Shown: one piece after another, positions 52,492 to 62,948 of the stretch
Position numbering within the stretch: position 1 is the stretch's first letter
Layout of the letters: the number at the start of each line of letters is the position of its first letter
Source of the DNA: Treponema sp.
GTDB lineage: Bacteria; Spirochaetota; Spirochaetia; Treponematales; Treponemataceae
DNA: 64,000 nt
Assembly: GCA_017962965.1 (NCBI GenBank)
Contig: JAGCUI010000013.1
Span: 1-64,000, forward strand
Direction of reading: 5' to 3'
Notes under the pieces: generated by a model
Database searches by the model: none
The model's input: the letters and a program-made list of their open reading frames with translations, nothing else
Told to the model about the DNA's origin: nothing
Program-made: the position numbers and the translations under genes

Positions 52492-53166
52492 TTACTTTAG
52501 GGCGGCAGTTGCGTTTGTGATTGCTGCCCTTATTGTATCCGGATACATTGCGGCAAACTGAGCGTAATTATATTTTCCGTCCACAATCAGAATTACCTTG
52601 CTTGTGTATTCTGAGCTTTGAGCATTTGAAATAAGCTTTCCGTTTTCATTTGTAATATCAACAAAGGCAGTTACCTTGCCCCTCATAGTTCCGTTTTTTT
52701 TGTAGCCTTCGTCCATTTCCTTTTCTATAAAAACAGTGACGTATGCAAAGGCTTTAGCCCCGGTTTTTTCTTTTATTAAGATTGCAGCTTTATTTTTTTC
52801 AGGCAGTCGTCTGTAGCCTGTAATGCTTGCGTAATCTTCTCCGATGTAATAATTGCTTTCTTCTGCCTGTTTATATTCGCTTGAATTAATGATGTCTGAT
52901 TTTGGAACAAGCTTAAAGCCTTTTAGGGTGAGATTTTCGTTTACAGAATCTTCTATTAGTTTATAAAAATTTATTGTTGTATTTGAAGAATTGATTTCGT
53001 TATCTATGTTTCCGTCGGCCCAGTTTATAGTTGAGTTTGTAATGATTGTCATGAGCGCGAGGGGAGAATATTTTTTGGCATCAAATTTTGCCTTTGCAAA
53101 TAAAAGAATTGCGGTTAAAGAAAGAATTGAAAAAAAGGCAGCCAGAGTTTTTTTAGTAAAATGCAT
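52492..53166 (-). CDS. membrane-anchored or secreted protein of unknown function
   Basis: The 224-aa protein has an N-terminal hydrophobic helix (KTLAAFFSILSLTAILLF) that could be an anchor or uncleaved signal. A domain follows with TLKGFKLVPKSDI, YYIGEDYASITGYR, AKAFAYVTVFIEKEM and repeated alpha/beta spacing, reminiscent of CsgG/LPS-assembly-like periplasmic domains, but not recognised. The ATG at 53166 is chosen by GGAG seven bases before it; upstream in-frame starts cross into the region before the activase gene. It faces the repeat-protein gene (32 bp between stops). Confidence 0.6.
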   Translation of the reverse strand: MHFTKKTLAAFFSILSLTAILLFAKAKFDAKKYSPLALMTIITNSTINWADGNIDNEINSSNTTINFYKLIEDSVNENLTLKGFKLVPKSDIINSSEYKQAEESNYYIGEDYASITGYRRLPEKNKAAILIKEKTGAKAFAYVTVFIEKEMDEGYKKNGTMRGKVTAFVDITNENGKLISNAQSSEYTSKVILIVDGKYNYAQFAAMYPDTIRAAITNATAALK

Positions 53167-53220
53167 CTTATTTCTCCATGAATAATTCATTATACAACCA
53201 TTTACATTTTTTTGCATTTG

Positions 53221-53249
53221 TTGATTAATTACTTTTTTACCGTTAAAAT
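53221..53249 (+). promoter_or_regulatory. activase promoter placing +1 at the ATG
   Basis: TTGATT (53221-53226) and TAAAAT (53244-53249) are exactly 17 bp apart, and six bases separate the -10 from ATG 53256. A leaderless mRNA is predicted. Confidence 0.7.
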
Positions 53250-53255
53250 AGGAAT

Positions 53256-55154
53256 ATGAGTGATTATACAAATTTGTTACCTGTAAGAGTTGGTATAGAT
53301 GTTGGTTCTACAACAGTAAAAGTTGCTATTCTTGATGATGATGACAAGCTTATTTATGGAGATTATCAGCGTCACCGTGCAGATATTAGAAGCACAATTA
53401 TAAATGTTGTAAATAAGGCGCTTGATTTTCTTGAAAAGAAAAGTTCAGCAGGTGCAAATCAGACTCTTACAATTAAAGTAACAGGTTCGGGCGGACTTTC
53501 TGTTTCCCAGTGGCTCAATATTCCTTTTATTCAGGAAGTAATTGCTGCTACAACCTCGGTAAAAAAAATCATTCCACAGACAGACGTAGTAATTGAACTT
53601 GGTGGTGAAGATGCCAAGATTACATATTTTAAAGGCGGAGTAGAGCAGCGCATGAATGGTACTTGTGCCGGAGGAACCGGTGCATTTATAGACCAGATGG
53701 CAGCTCTTCTGGAAACAGATGCTTCGGGCTTAAACGAGCTTGCAAAGGGTGCAAAACAGATTTATCCGATTGCAGCACGCTGTGGTGTATTTGCCAAAAC
53801 AGATATCCAGCCTTTAATTAACGAAGGGGCCCGAAGAGAAGACATTGCAGCATCAATTTTCCAGGCAGTTGTAAGCCAGACAATTTCGGGGCTTGCCTGT
53901 GGTAAACCGATTCGTGGTCATGTTGCATTTTTAGGTGGACCTCTTCACTTTCTGGATCAGCTTCGTTTCCGTTTTATAGACACATTAAAGCTTAAAGATG
54001 ATGAAATCATTGTTCCGGAAGACAGCCAGCTTTTTGTTGCAAGCGGTTGTGCTTTTGGTGCAGAAAGAAAATTCCTGGATGCAGGAGAGTCATTTAAGTT
54101 TCCTACAATCAAAGAATTCCGCGACAGCTTACAGAATCTTGTTGGAGCTGAATTAAGCGAAGTTCAGCGCCTTGAGCCTCTTTTTAAAAATCAGGCAGAG
54201 CTTGATGAATTTGAAGTAAGACATTCTGAGCAGAAGGCAAAGCGCGGAGATTTAAATAAAACTCACGGTCCTGTTTTCCTTGGTTTGGATTCCGGTTCTA
54301 CAACTACAAAGGCCTGTCTTATCGATAAGGACGGAAGAATCATCTGGGACTTTTATGCACACAATCAGGGAAATCCAGTTGAGCTTGCAGTTCAGGTTTT
54401 AAAAGATTTATACAATAAATTACCGGATGATGTTTATATTGCAAGAGCCGTTTCTACAGGTTACGGTGAAGCACTTTTCCAGGCAGCACTTGGTGTAGAC
54501 TCAGGCGAAGTTGAAACTATTACTCACTTCCGCGCTGCAAACTTCTTTGTTCCGGGCGTTGAATTCTTACTTGATATTGGCGGCCAGGATATGAAGTGTC
54601 TTCGCATGAAGGACGGTGCAATTGTTTCCATTCAGTTGAACGAAGCATGTTCTTCGGGCTGTGGTTCCTTCCTGGATAACTTTGCAAACACAATGGGCAT
54701 GGACGTAAAGGAATTTGGAAAGATTGCCCTTATGGCACAAAAGCCTGTAGACCTTGGTTCACGCTGTACTGTATTTATGAACAGCCGCGTTAAACAGGCT
54801 CAGAAGGAAGGTGCTTCTGTTGCCGACATTGCAGCTGGTCTTTCTTATTCGGTTATTAAAAATGCATTGTTCAAGGTAATCAAGCTTCGTAAGGCTAGTG
54901 ATATTGGAGAAAAGGTTGTTGTTCAGGGTGGTACATTCTTTAACGACGCAATTCTCCGTGCCTTTGAAAAGATTGCGGGAGTAAGCGTATACAGACCTGA
55001 CGTTGCGGGATTGATGGGCGCTTACGGTTCTGCTTTAACAGCTTACGACCAGTGGCTTGATTTAATGGAACCAAAACCGGGCGAGCCTGAGGGGACTGTG
55101 CATGATGTGCGCTCTGGTATAGCAACGCTCAAGGATCTTGAAACTTCCACGTAG
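53256..55154 (+). CDS. CoA-enzyme activase, N-terminal part (two BcrAD/BadFG ATPase domains), frameshifted
   Basis: These 632 residues hold two tandem ATPase domains of the HgdC/BcrAD/BadFG type. Domain 1 has [14 protein letters not shown] (residues ~13-26) and [13 protein letters not shown]; domain 2 has [14 protein letters not shown] (~345) and [13 protein letters not shown]. Such activases use ATP to pass an electron to 2-hydroxyacyl-CoA dehydratase-type enzymes. The frame ends early at [10 protein letters not shown]-stop. Shifting back one base continues the expected family sequence without a break, so this is the front half of a ~1503-residue protein. No dehydratase subunit genes are visible in the window. 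Confidence 0.85.
   Translation: MSDYTNLLPVRVGIDVGSTTVKVAILDDDDKLIYGDYQRHRADIRSTIINVVNKALDFLEKKSSAGANQTLTIKVTGSGGLSVSQWLNIPFIQEVIAATTSVKKIIPQTDVVIELGGEDAKITYFKGGVEQRMNGTCAGGTGAFIDQMAALLETDASGLNELAKGAKQIYPIAARCGVFAKTDIQPLINEGARREDIAASIFQAVVSQTISGLACGKPIRGHVAFLGGPLHFLDQLRFRFIDTLKLKDDEIIVPEDSQLFVASGCAFGAERKFLDAGESFKFPTIKEFRDSLQNLVGAELSEVQRLEPLFKNQAELDEFEVRHSEQKAKRGDLNKTHGPVFLGLDSGSTTTKACLIDKDGRIIWDFYAHNQGNPVELAVQVLKDLYNKLPDDVYIARAVSTGYGEALFQAALGVDSGEVETITHFRAANFFVPGVEFLLDIGGQDMKCLRMKDGAIVSIQLNEACSSGCGSFLDNFANTMGMDVKEFGKIALMAQKPVDLGSRCTVFMNSRVKQAQKEGASVADIAAGLSYSVIKNALFKVIKLRKASDIGEKVVVQGGTFFNDAILRAFEKIAGVSVYRPDVAGLMGAYGSALTAYDQWLDLMEPKPGEPEGTVHDVRSGIATLKDLETST
55143..55154 (+). other. apparent 1-base frameshift in the activase gene
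   Basis: The sequence reads GAA ACT TCC ACG TAG. Adding one T (ACT TTC CAC GTA GAC) yields [16 protein letters not shown], the normal continuation of this family. A T3 tract reduced to T2 explains the break. Codons after it remain open and conserved to 57766. Confidence 0.8.
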
Positions 55155-57766
55155 ACCTTGAATTAACGCGATGCGGAAAGTGTCAGAATAACTGTCTTTT
55201 AACTATAAATACATTTACAACAGGAAAAGAAAAAAGAACCTTTATTACCGGTAACCGCTGCGAAAAGGGTGCCGAGCTTGAAGGAAACATCATAGACGCA
55301 AGCAACAAAAAGAATACAGGGCTTGATGGCGAAGATGATTCAGGACCATTACCAAATCTTTTTGAATGGAAATATAAGCGCCTCTTTAATTACGTTCCAA
55401 GAAAACCGGAAGAAGCTCCAATGGGAGATGTAGGTATTCCTCGCGTTTTAAACATGTACGAAAATTATCCTCTCTGGTTTACATTCTTTAATGAGCTTGG
55501 CTTCCGTGTAATTTTGAGCCAGCGTTCGAGCCGTACAGTTTACGAAAAAGGTCTTGAAACAATTCCGTCTGAATCGGTTTGTTATCCTGGAAAAATTTCT
55601 CACGGTCATGTTGTAAGTCTTATTCAAAGGGGAATCAAATTTATTTTCTACCCTTGTGCTCCTTACGAAAAGCAGGAAGACAGCGGAGCCGGAAACCATT
55701 ACAACTGTCCAATTGTAACCAGCTACCCTGAAGTTTTAAGAAACAATGTTGATGAATTAAGACAGGACCCTTCCATTACTTACATGGATCCTTTCTTACC
55801 TATATATGATAAGCCTCGTTTGGCAGAAAGACTTTGCGAAGAACTTCTTCCAAAGTTCCCGTCTCTTTCTAAAAAGAAGATTTATGACGCTGTAGAAAAG
55901 GCGTGGGCAGAGCAGGAAAAATTCCATGAGGATGTAAGAAAGGCCGGAGAAGACGCCCTTGAAGAAATGATTACAAAGGGTGGAACAGGTATTGTTCTTG
56001 CTGGTCGTCCTTATCACCTGGACCCTGAAATTAACCACGGAATCCCGGAAATGATTAACGGACTTGGCCTTGCAGTTTTAACAGAAGATTCTGTAGCACA
56101 CCTTGGAAAGATTGAACGTCCTTTAAGAATTATAGACCAGTGGGTTTACCATAACAGACTTTACAGAGCAGCTCAGTTTGTAAGCGAAATGCCGAGCCTT
56201 GAGCTTGTTCAGCTTACATCTTTTGGCTGCGGACTTGATGCCGTAACTGCAGATCAGGTTGATGAAATTTTACGTGCAAAGAGCCGAATGTACACACTCA
56301 TCAAGATTGACGAAGGAAGTAACCTTGGTGCTGTTCGTATCCGCGTTCGTTCCCTCATTGCAGCCGTAAAAGCAAGACGAAGAAGCAAGAGAAAGCCTGT
56401 AATCCATTCTTCTGCATATCACCGTGTTGTATTTACAGAAGAGATGAAAAAGGATTATACAATCATCGGACCACAGATGTCGCCGATCCACTTCCGTCTT
56501 ATGCAAAAGGCATTCAGAAGCGGCGGATACAATTTTGTTGTTCTTGATGCAGTAGATCCAAAGGCAATTGAAGCCGGATTAAAATATGTAAATAACGATG
56601 CCTGCTATCCTTCTTTACTTGTAGCAGGACAGATGATAAGCGCACTCGAAAGCGGAAACTACGACCTTGATAAGGTTGCCCTTGTTATTACTCAGACCGG
56701 AGGCGGATGTCGTGCTACAAACTACATCGGCTTTATCAGACGAGCTTTAAATGATGCGGGCTGGGGACATGTTCCTGTAATCAGTATGAGTACTCAGGGC
56801 TTTGAAAAAAATCCTGGCTTCCGTTTTACACCAAAGCTTTTGGATAATCTTATTAAGTCTTTGGTAGTGGGTGACCTTTTGATGAGGGTTTTGTACAGAA
56901 CCCGCCCTTACGAAGCAATTCAGGGAACTGCTAATCAGCTTTACGAAAAATGGAATGCAAAGGCAGAAGCAATGTTCTTAAATCATGTTTCAAGTCATGA
57001 ATTCCATAAGCTTTTAAGGGGAATTATCCGCGACTTTGATACTCTTCCTCTTAAACCGATTAAAAAACCACGCGTAGGTGTTGTTGGAGAAATCCTTGTA
57101 AAATTCCATCCTACTGCAAATAATCAGATTGTAGAAACAATCGAAAAAGAAGGCGCTGAATGTGTAATGCCAGACCTACTGGACTTTTTCTTCTATACAT
57201 TTGCAACAGGTATTTTCCGCCACGACCAGCTTGCCTTCCCTAAAAAGACAAAGAGAAACGCAAGACTTATGGTATGGGGCTTAGAGCTTTACAGAAATAA
57301 GATGAAAAAATACCTTAAAAAAAGCCAGCGTTTTGAAGCACCTAATCACATTTACAAGATGATGAAGGGTGTAGATGATATTGTTCAACTTGGTAACATT
57401 ACGGGCGAAGGATGGTTTTTAACAGCAGAGATGGTTGAACTTATTCATGAGGGTGCACCAAGTATTGCCTGCGTTCAGCCATTTGCATGTTTGCCAAATC
57501 ACGTTACCGGAAAGGGTATGATTAAGGAATTAAGAAGAAGATTCCCTGATGCAAACATTAGTGCAATTGATTACGACCCGGGTAGCTCTGAGGTAAATCA
57601 GTTGAACAGATTAAAGCTTCTTCTTTCAAATGCGCCGATTGGAAAGCATCCTGACGAAGATTCAGAAGGAATGGTAAAGCTTCCAAACGGAGTTTTAGTT
57701 GAGCCTGAAATTCGATATGCGGAAGGAAGTTCTTTAGTTGATACAGACCCGGCTGAAAACTTGTAA
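55155..57766 (+). CDS. CoA-enzyme activase, C-terminal part (DUF2229 and HgdB-like), displaced frame
   Basis: After the frameshift the frame continues for 873 residues. It carries a cysteine cluster (CGKCQNNC, then NRCEKGA), the DUF2229 region (IPRVLNMYENYPLWFTFF, ETIPSESVCYPGK), and a long HgdB-like part (NNDACYPSLLVAGQ, TQTGGGCRATNY, ending VQPFACLPNHVTGKG). The first possible start in this frame is ATG 55421, without a ribosome binding site, and starting there would lose the cysteine cluster. The part is therefore only meaningful as a fusion with the upstream half. It would supply an extra iron-sulfur or partner-binding module. Confidence 0.8.
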
Positions 57767-57795
57767 TTGAAATTTTTATAATTAAGGTGGAAGTT

Positions 57796-59163
57796 ATGAA
57801 AAGAAGACTGGCATTTTTAATTTTATGTTTTGTGTTCAAAAGCGTTTTTGCTGAATTCAGTTCACTCGGCATTCCAGACTCTTCTGATATAAGAAAGCAG
57901 CTTGTAGAAACCTGGTTCGAGGCTTCCCTTGATGAAATCCGCGATAATATTGCAGAAATAAGGTCCAATGAGGCTGGTCAGAAATTCCGCATCTCTATAG
58001 AAGAATCAAACTCTACTTATGCCATTGTTGTTGCAGCAGGAAAGATTGCAGAAGTAAATGTATATTCCAACGACGGTGTTTCACGTGTTCCTGAATATGT
58101 TTATCCCGGCACCTTACCCGGAACCTGGGTTTTATTAAAGGACAAAAAAACTGAAAAACCGATTTCCATCCGCTATTATTTTACTGGCGACAGTGATGTT
58201 TATGTTCAGTTTACTCAGTACGGAAAAATTGCTCTTGCAGATTTAATCATCTTTGGTTATTACGCTGCAAAGGGAGTTTCTACCGGTGTTCCTTTTTCAA
58301 CCTTTTATACTGCATCTTTGGACGATGTAATCAAACTTACAAAAAAGACAATTCCATGGAAATATGTTTTAGTTGATAACACACGCTACCATGGTGTTCT
58401 TGTAATGCTTTCTGAAATTTCCCGCATGATTCCGAAAATCGTTTTACTCGAAAATGCGATGTACGACGAAAACGGAGATCTTATAAATGTGATTACCGGA
58501 AAGCCTTATGATTTGATTGGCGGCCAGGACGACAGACTTTATCTTTCAAATGCTGGTTGTGTAAAATGGGTTGCAGATGGTCTTGTTTATCCTGTGGCAC
58601 ATACACTTTTAAAAAGAGGACCGCTTGTTCAAAGTACAGTGAGCGTAAACGAAATAGGATACCAGGGACTTTTGTCTCAGGAAAAGAGCTTGTATTTTTC
58701 TTTGGACTGGGTTCGTAACATCGCTTCTGCAGTAATTTCTGTAAACACAGGAAGAAAATATCTTTATACAGATTCCGGAGTTGATGTTGATATTAATCCG
58801 TTTTCTTCATCAGTTACAAAGACCGGAACTGCAAATACAATCAACTATATAAAAAATACGGGCTATGATGCAAAGCTTGTAAAATCACTTCTTTATGTTC
58901 TTGCCGCAACTGAGCCGGACTCTGTCTATCTTGGAGCAATCCGCGAAGTTTCGAGAGAGGTTCAGCCTGAGGTAAAGGTGTTTAATAAGAGTGCAGTTTT
59001 CTTCCCGTATTTTAATAAGGATAATGCATTTGACTGTAAGGTTTTCTTTAACGGTCAGATTATGAGCCTTGATGATTTTCTTTTAATCTACGGGGACAGT
59101 TTTATATATTTTACCAGAATGCGTGCTTCTGAAAAATTTAATCTTTTTGAAAAAATTGAGTAA
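57796..59163 (+). CDS. secreted protein opening the TPR/barrel/ExbBD operon
   Basis: The 455-aa protein has a signal peptide (MKRRLAFLILCFVFKSVFA). The rest alternates beta strands and helices (FRISIEESNSTYAIVVAAGK, later NAGCVKWVADGLVYPVAH). One Cys in NAGCVKWVADG looks like a possible active site, but a full protease triad is not clear. I do not recognise the family. AAGGTGG precedes the ATG; the in-frame GTG nine bases earlier is part of that site. The TPR gene follows five bases after its stop, so it belongs to one operon reaching the window edge. Confidence 0.7.
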   Translation: MKRRLAFLILCFVFKSVFAEFSSLGIPDSSDIRKQLVETWFEASLDEIRDNIAEIRSNEAGQKFRISIEESNSTYAIVVAAGKIAEVNVYSNDGVSRVPEYVYPGTLPGTWVLLKDKKTEKPISIRYYFTGDSDVYVQFTQYGKIALADLIIFGYYAAKGVSTGVPFSTFYTASLDDVIKLTKKTIPWKYVLVDNTRYHGVLVMLSEISRMIPKIVLLENAMYDENGDLINVITGKPYDLIGGQDDRLYLSNAGCVKWVADGLVYPVAHTLLKRGPLVQSTVSVNEIGYQGLLSQEKSLYFSLDWVRNIASAVISVNTGRKYLYTDSGVDVDINPFSSSVTKTGTANTINYIKNTGYDAKLVKSLLYVLAATEPDSVYLGAIREVSREVQPEVKVFNKSAVFFPYFNKDNAFDCKVFFNGQIMSLDDFLLIYGDSFIYFTRMRASEKFNLFEKIE

Positions 59164-59168
59164 ACAAA

Positions 59169-61253
59169 ATGAAAAAATTATTATTTAGTTTTCTATTTTT
59201 AGGTCTGGGCCTTTTCTGTTTTGCACAGGAAAATGCTCTTTTGGAATCTGTTGTTAAAGCGTACGACAAAAAGGATTATGTTTCTGCTTCTCAGATTATT
59301 GATGAGGTAAAGGAAGATTCAAACCGTTCAAAGGATGAGCTTCTTTTCTGTTTAATTTATGAATCAAAAATAAAACTGGACAGCAGCGAAAATAAAAAGC
59401 TTACTGCTCAGAAGGTTTTAGGCGAGCTTACAGCAAAAGAACAGGATATTAAAAATTCCAGACTCAACGGACTTTCTGATTCATACTATCAGCTGGTTTT
59501 ATACTGCAACACAGTTTTAGGAAATTCCGAAAAGGCTTTGGCTGCATATTTTAAAATCCAGAATGTGGATGAAGATTCAGTTTATCTTGCAGCTTACTGT
59601 TATTTTACAATCGAAAAGGATTACAGAAAAACAGAGCAGATTTTTAAAGAATATCTTACACAAAAATCCCTCATGGATTTTAAAAAGACAAATAACCGTG
59701 TTCTTTATGCAAAGACCTTAGCTCGTAACGAAAAATATTTAGAAGCTGAAAATTTTTATTCAATGCTTTATGAAGATAAAAAACTTACAAGCGATGAAAT
59801 TTTTGAATATGCAAAGCTTTTGTACATTCAGGAAAAATATCAGAGTGCGGAAGTAAAGGCAAAGGAATCAAAAAATCCTCTGGCTTCTTATCTTTCGGGG
59901 CTTTGTGCAATCAATACAAAACAGTGGAAAAATGCCGAACAAAATCTTTCTGCATATTTAAAACAGTATGCTTCGGTTTACGGCTATGTTGATTCAGCAA
60001 CCTACTATCAGGCTTACTCGGTTTATAGGCAGGGAAAATATAAAGAAGCGTATAAGCTTTTTTCTTCCTTTGCAGATTCAACAACAGAATTAAACTTTGC
60101 ACGCCATGCCTACGAGCTTGCAGCAAAATGTGCCGTTCTTGATTCAGATTTTAAGAACGCTGCAACTCAGGCAGAAAAGCTTGTAAAAATCAGTTTTAAA
60201 GATGAAGAAAAACAAAAGGCAACAATTTTCTGTGCAGAAATCTATATAGACTGTAAGGAATACGACAAGGCCTACAATCTTCTTTCTCAGAACACTTATG
60301 ATAAATCAGACTTTGCTCTTTCCTGCTGGAAGCTCATTGCAGAAATTTATGTAAAAACTTCGGATGCAGACAGGGCAGATACAGTATATGAAAAAATCAT
60401 CAAGGATTATCCTAGAACCGATGACGCAGAAGAAGCATGCTATAAACGCGGTGAACTTTATTACGGTCAGGGAAAATACGAAAAGGCTGCAGAAAGATAC
60501 GCTTCTTATAATTCAAAATATCCGAGCGGAAAATATCTTGAGCCTTCATATTATTTTTGCGGAGAGTCTTATCTTAAGGCAAAAAAATACGAAAAATCTT
60601 TGGGACCAAATTTAAATCTTATCAGTAAATTCCCAAAGAGCGTTTATACATACGGTGCATATAAAAATCTTTTTGAAGCATATTACGAGCTTAACAATAT
60701 TACAGAGGCTCAAAAGATTGCAGACTTTATGATGAATAATTATAAGTCTCAGGCTGTGTCAGACGGAATCCCTGCAAAGCTCAAGGTAATCGGAAATGTT
60801 AAAAATGGTGCTTCTAAAAAGATGGCAGAAAAGCAGGCTGAATATGAAACAAAGGGCGGCTCTTCAACTGTAGAAGGACGTCTTGCCGGCTATGAGCTTT
60901 TTATGATGTATCTTGAAGATTCAAATGACGCAGAGGCTAAAAAGATTGCTTCACCTTTGTATAAATCAACTGCTAAGAGGGATGAAAGAGAATTTTATTA
61001 CCTTGGAAAAATCGCTGAATTTTATGCAAAGCAGGAAAGCGGGGCAAAGCAGGCAGAATACTATCTTAAGGCTGTTGAATATTACAGACAAAGCTCAAAG
61101 GATACTTCTTCGGAAGAAGCTGTGGCTCTTTATTCTGCGGTAGATGCTTTTTTAAAGGATAAAAAAACTGCCGATGCAAAGGAAACAGCGCAGGTTCTTA
61201 AAAAGCTTTATCCTGATTCACGCCAGGCAAAAAACGTGGACAAGCTTTTTTAA
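59169..61253 (+). CDS. secreted TPR protein
   Basis: The 694-aa protein has a signal peptide (MKKLLFSFLFLGLGLFCFAQ) and is otherwise helical, with TPR repeats best seen in the second half: YYQAYSVYRQGKYKEAYKLF (~280), RADTVYEKIIKDYPRTDDAE (~400) and YKRGELYYGQGKYEKAAERY (~425). Its periplasmic TPRs probably form a scaffold or bind the neighbouring barrel. In Tol/Ton-type loci, a TPR protein (YbgF/CpoB-like) often sits beside the ExbB/TolQ genes. The start has no Shine-Dalgarno and lies five bases behind the previous stop. Confidence 0.85.
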   Translation: MKKLLFSFLFLGLGLFCFAQENALLESVVKAYDKKDYVSASQIIDEVKEDSNRSKDELLFCLIYESKIKLDSSENKKLTAQKVLGELTAKEQDIKNSRLNGLSDSYYQLVLYCNTVLGNSEKALAAYFKIQNVDEDSVYLAAYCYFTIEKDYRKTEQIFKEYLTQKSLMDFKKTNNRVLYAKTLARNEKYLEAENFYSMLYEDKKLTSDEIFEYAKLLYIQEKYQSAEVKAKESKNPLASYLSGLCAINTKQWKNAEQNLSAYLKQYASVYGYVDSATYYQAYSVYRQGKYKEAYKLFSSFADSTTELNFARHAYELAAKCAVLDSDFKNAATQAEKLVKISFKDEEKQKATIFCAEIYIDCKEYDKAYNLLSQNTYDKSDFALSCWKLIAEIYVKTSDADRADTVYEKIIKDYPRTDDAEEACYKRGELYYGQGKYEKAAERYASYNSKYPSGKYLEPSYYFCGESYLKAKKYEKSLGPNLNLISKFPKSVYTYGAYKNLFEAYYELNNITEAQKIADFMMNNYKSQAVSDGIPAKLKVIGNVKNGASKKMAEKQAEYETKGGSSTVEGRLAGYELFMMYLEDSNDAEAKKIASPLYKSTAKRDEREFYYLGKIAEFYAKQESGAKQAEYYLKAVEYYRQSSKDTSSEEAVALYSAVDAFLKDKKTADAKETAQVLKKLYPDSRQAKNVDKLF

Positions 61254-61271
61254 TTATAAGAGGAATGCAAT

Positions 61272-62918
61272 ATGAAAAAGACATATAAATTTTTAATTGC
61301 AACGGGATTAATTTTATTCAGCTTTAATCTCTTTGCTGCCGAAAGTACAATTTCACTTCCCGACGTAAAAACTGTTTTGAGCGGAGATAATCCTGAGCAA
61401 AAAGCAGTGGGTCCTGATTTTACAGATGATGCACCTCTTCCTTCTACAAGCGGAGAACTTGTTCCGGATGTTCCAAAGGAAAAACCTGCTTCACTTGTAA
61501 GAGAGGCTGATAAAGGTGATTTTGACTTTTTTAAAGATTATTCAAAAACCGGAATGATTCAGGGTGCTTTTCCATTTAATTTTACAGGAAAGGTAAAGAT
61601 TCAGAAAAATGAAAGTGAAGAAAAATCAGACGGGCTTTTGGAAATTTCTCCTTTCTTTTTAGACTTTAGTTATGTTTCAAGTATTTTTACACGTGACGAA
61701 GCTAAAAATGATTCATTCTTCCGCCGTGATGCAGAGCTTGAAGTAAAGGCTCCTCTTTTTTACAACGAAGAAAAACAATGGGCTTTGGATGCAGGGCTTT
61801 CATTCTTTGATATTGAAAACGGAATGCAGGACAGGGGAGGAAAAACTCTTACTGTAAGCCAGAGAAACGTAAAGCTTGATTATGTGTATGCCCGTGAATT
61901 TTCAAATAAGCTTTTCCAGGTAAGAGGAGATGCAGGCTTTTATTCAAGAAGTGCTTTAACTACAGATACTGTTGCTTCATGGGTAGACGGCGGAACAGAG
62001 TTTTATATAGATCCTGATATTATTTTTAAGATGGATTTACAGAACGAAGAAACTGCCATTAAAGGTGTTACTGTTAAATTACTCAACATTTTTGATCAGA
62101 CAGCGTACAGCTCGTCATATAAGGCAGTGCTAGAAGCAGAGGCAGATTTTGGTTTTGGAAAGAATTTAATCAACGTTGATGCAGGTCTTTGTTTTGCCTT
62201 GAACGTAGAAGACACAATCTTTAATATTGCGCCTTTCTTAATCACTTATTCTTACGGAACCATGGAAGATAATTTTTACATCCGCGTTAAGTCCGGAGTT
62301 CAGTCATATCTTCCAAAAACTTATGAGCTTGAAAAACAGTACCGCTTTGCTGCAATGAATACAGCCACAAAGGATACATCGGATATTGTTGCCAATGTTT
62401 TTGCACGCTATAAAATCATAGACGACTTATTCATTACAAACGAAGTTGATTTTAAAAAGACATTCTACAGTCACGGGCTTTGGGTTCCTGATTACAAAGG
62501 CACTATGACAGACGGGCTTTATAATTTTGTTCAGAAGGACAGAATGGATTTGAGCTTGAGCGTAGGATTGGACTGGATGTACAACTACATGAAAATCTGG
62601 GGACTTTATAAAATTAATTTCTTAGATGCAGGACCTTTAGACAGCGTTCATTATTATGAGGCTGGGATGAGTTTCTTTAACGGCTTTACAAATGCAGACA
62701 GATGGATGATTACATTGAGTGCTAAGGGAAGCCTTGGTGGAAACGATGATGTTCCTGTTTTGAATGCAGCAGTAGAAAAGAGATTTAATAACGCCGTTGC
62801 ACTTGAAATCAGTGCCGATGATTTACTCAAGTTTGTTACAAATAATTTAAGAAACTATGCAGGCGGATATGTTCAGGAAAGTGGAAAAATTGCGCTTGCG
62901 TTAAAACTAAATCTTTAG
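61272..62918 (+). CDS. outer-membrane beta-barrel-like protein
   Basis: The 548-aa protein has a signal peptide (residues ~1-22, ending LFAAE), a ~70-residue Pro/Asp-rich linker, then a long stretch of amphipathic strands (FLDFSYVSSIFTRDEAKND, SLSVGLDWMYNYMKIWGLY, YEAGMSFFNGFTNADRWMI). It ends KIALALKLNL, a terminal strand suited to the outer membrane. It is likely a barrel of the treponemal outer membrane. AGAGGAA precedes the ATG. Position between a TPR protein and ExbB/ExbD suggests energised function, which is inference. Confidence 0.75.
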   Translation: MKKTYKFLIATGLILFSFNLFAAESTISLPDVKTVLSGDNPEQKAVGPDFTDDAPLPSTSGELVPDVPKEKPASLVREADKGDFDFFKDYSKTGMIQGAFPFNFTGKVKIQKNESEEKSDGLLEISPFFLDFSYVSSIFTRDEAKNDSFFRRDAELEVKAPLFYNEEKQWALDAGLSFFDIENGMQDRGGKTLTVSQRNVKLDYVYAREFSNKLFQVRGDAGFYSRSALTTDTVASWVDGGTEFYIDPDIIFKMDLQNEETAIKGVTVKLLNIFDQTAYSSSYKAVLEAEADFGFGKNLINVDAGLCFALNVEDTIFNIAPFLITYSYGTMEDNFYIRVKSGVQSYLPKTYELEKQYRFAAMNTATKDTSDIVANVFARYKIIDDLFITNEVDFKKTFYSHGLWVPDYKGTMTDGLYNFVQKDRMDLSLSVGLDWMYNYMKIWGLYKINFLDAGPLDSVHYYEAGMSFFNGFTNADRWMITLSAKGSLGGNDDVPVLNAAVEKRFNNAVALEISADDLLKFVTNNLRNYAGGYVQESGKIALALKLNL

Positions 62919-62948
62919 GATATGATAAAATAATTTAAGGGGAATAAT

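Noticed and set aside
55140-55160. programmed -1 frameshift in the activase
   Set aside because: No X-XXY-YYZ slippery heptamer in the zero frame and no obvious downstream pseudoknot; a simple one-base loss explains it better.
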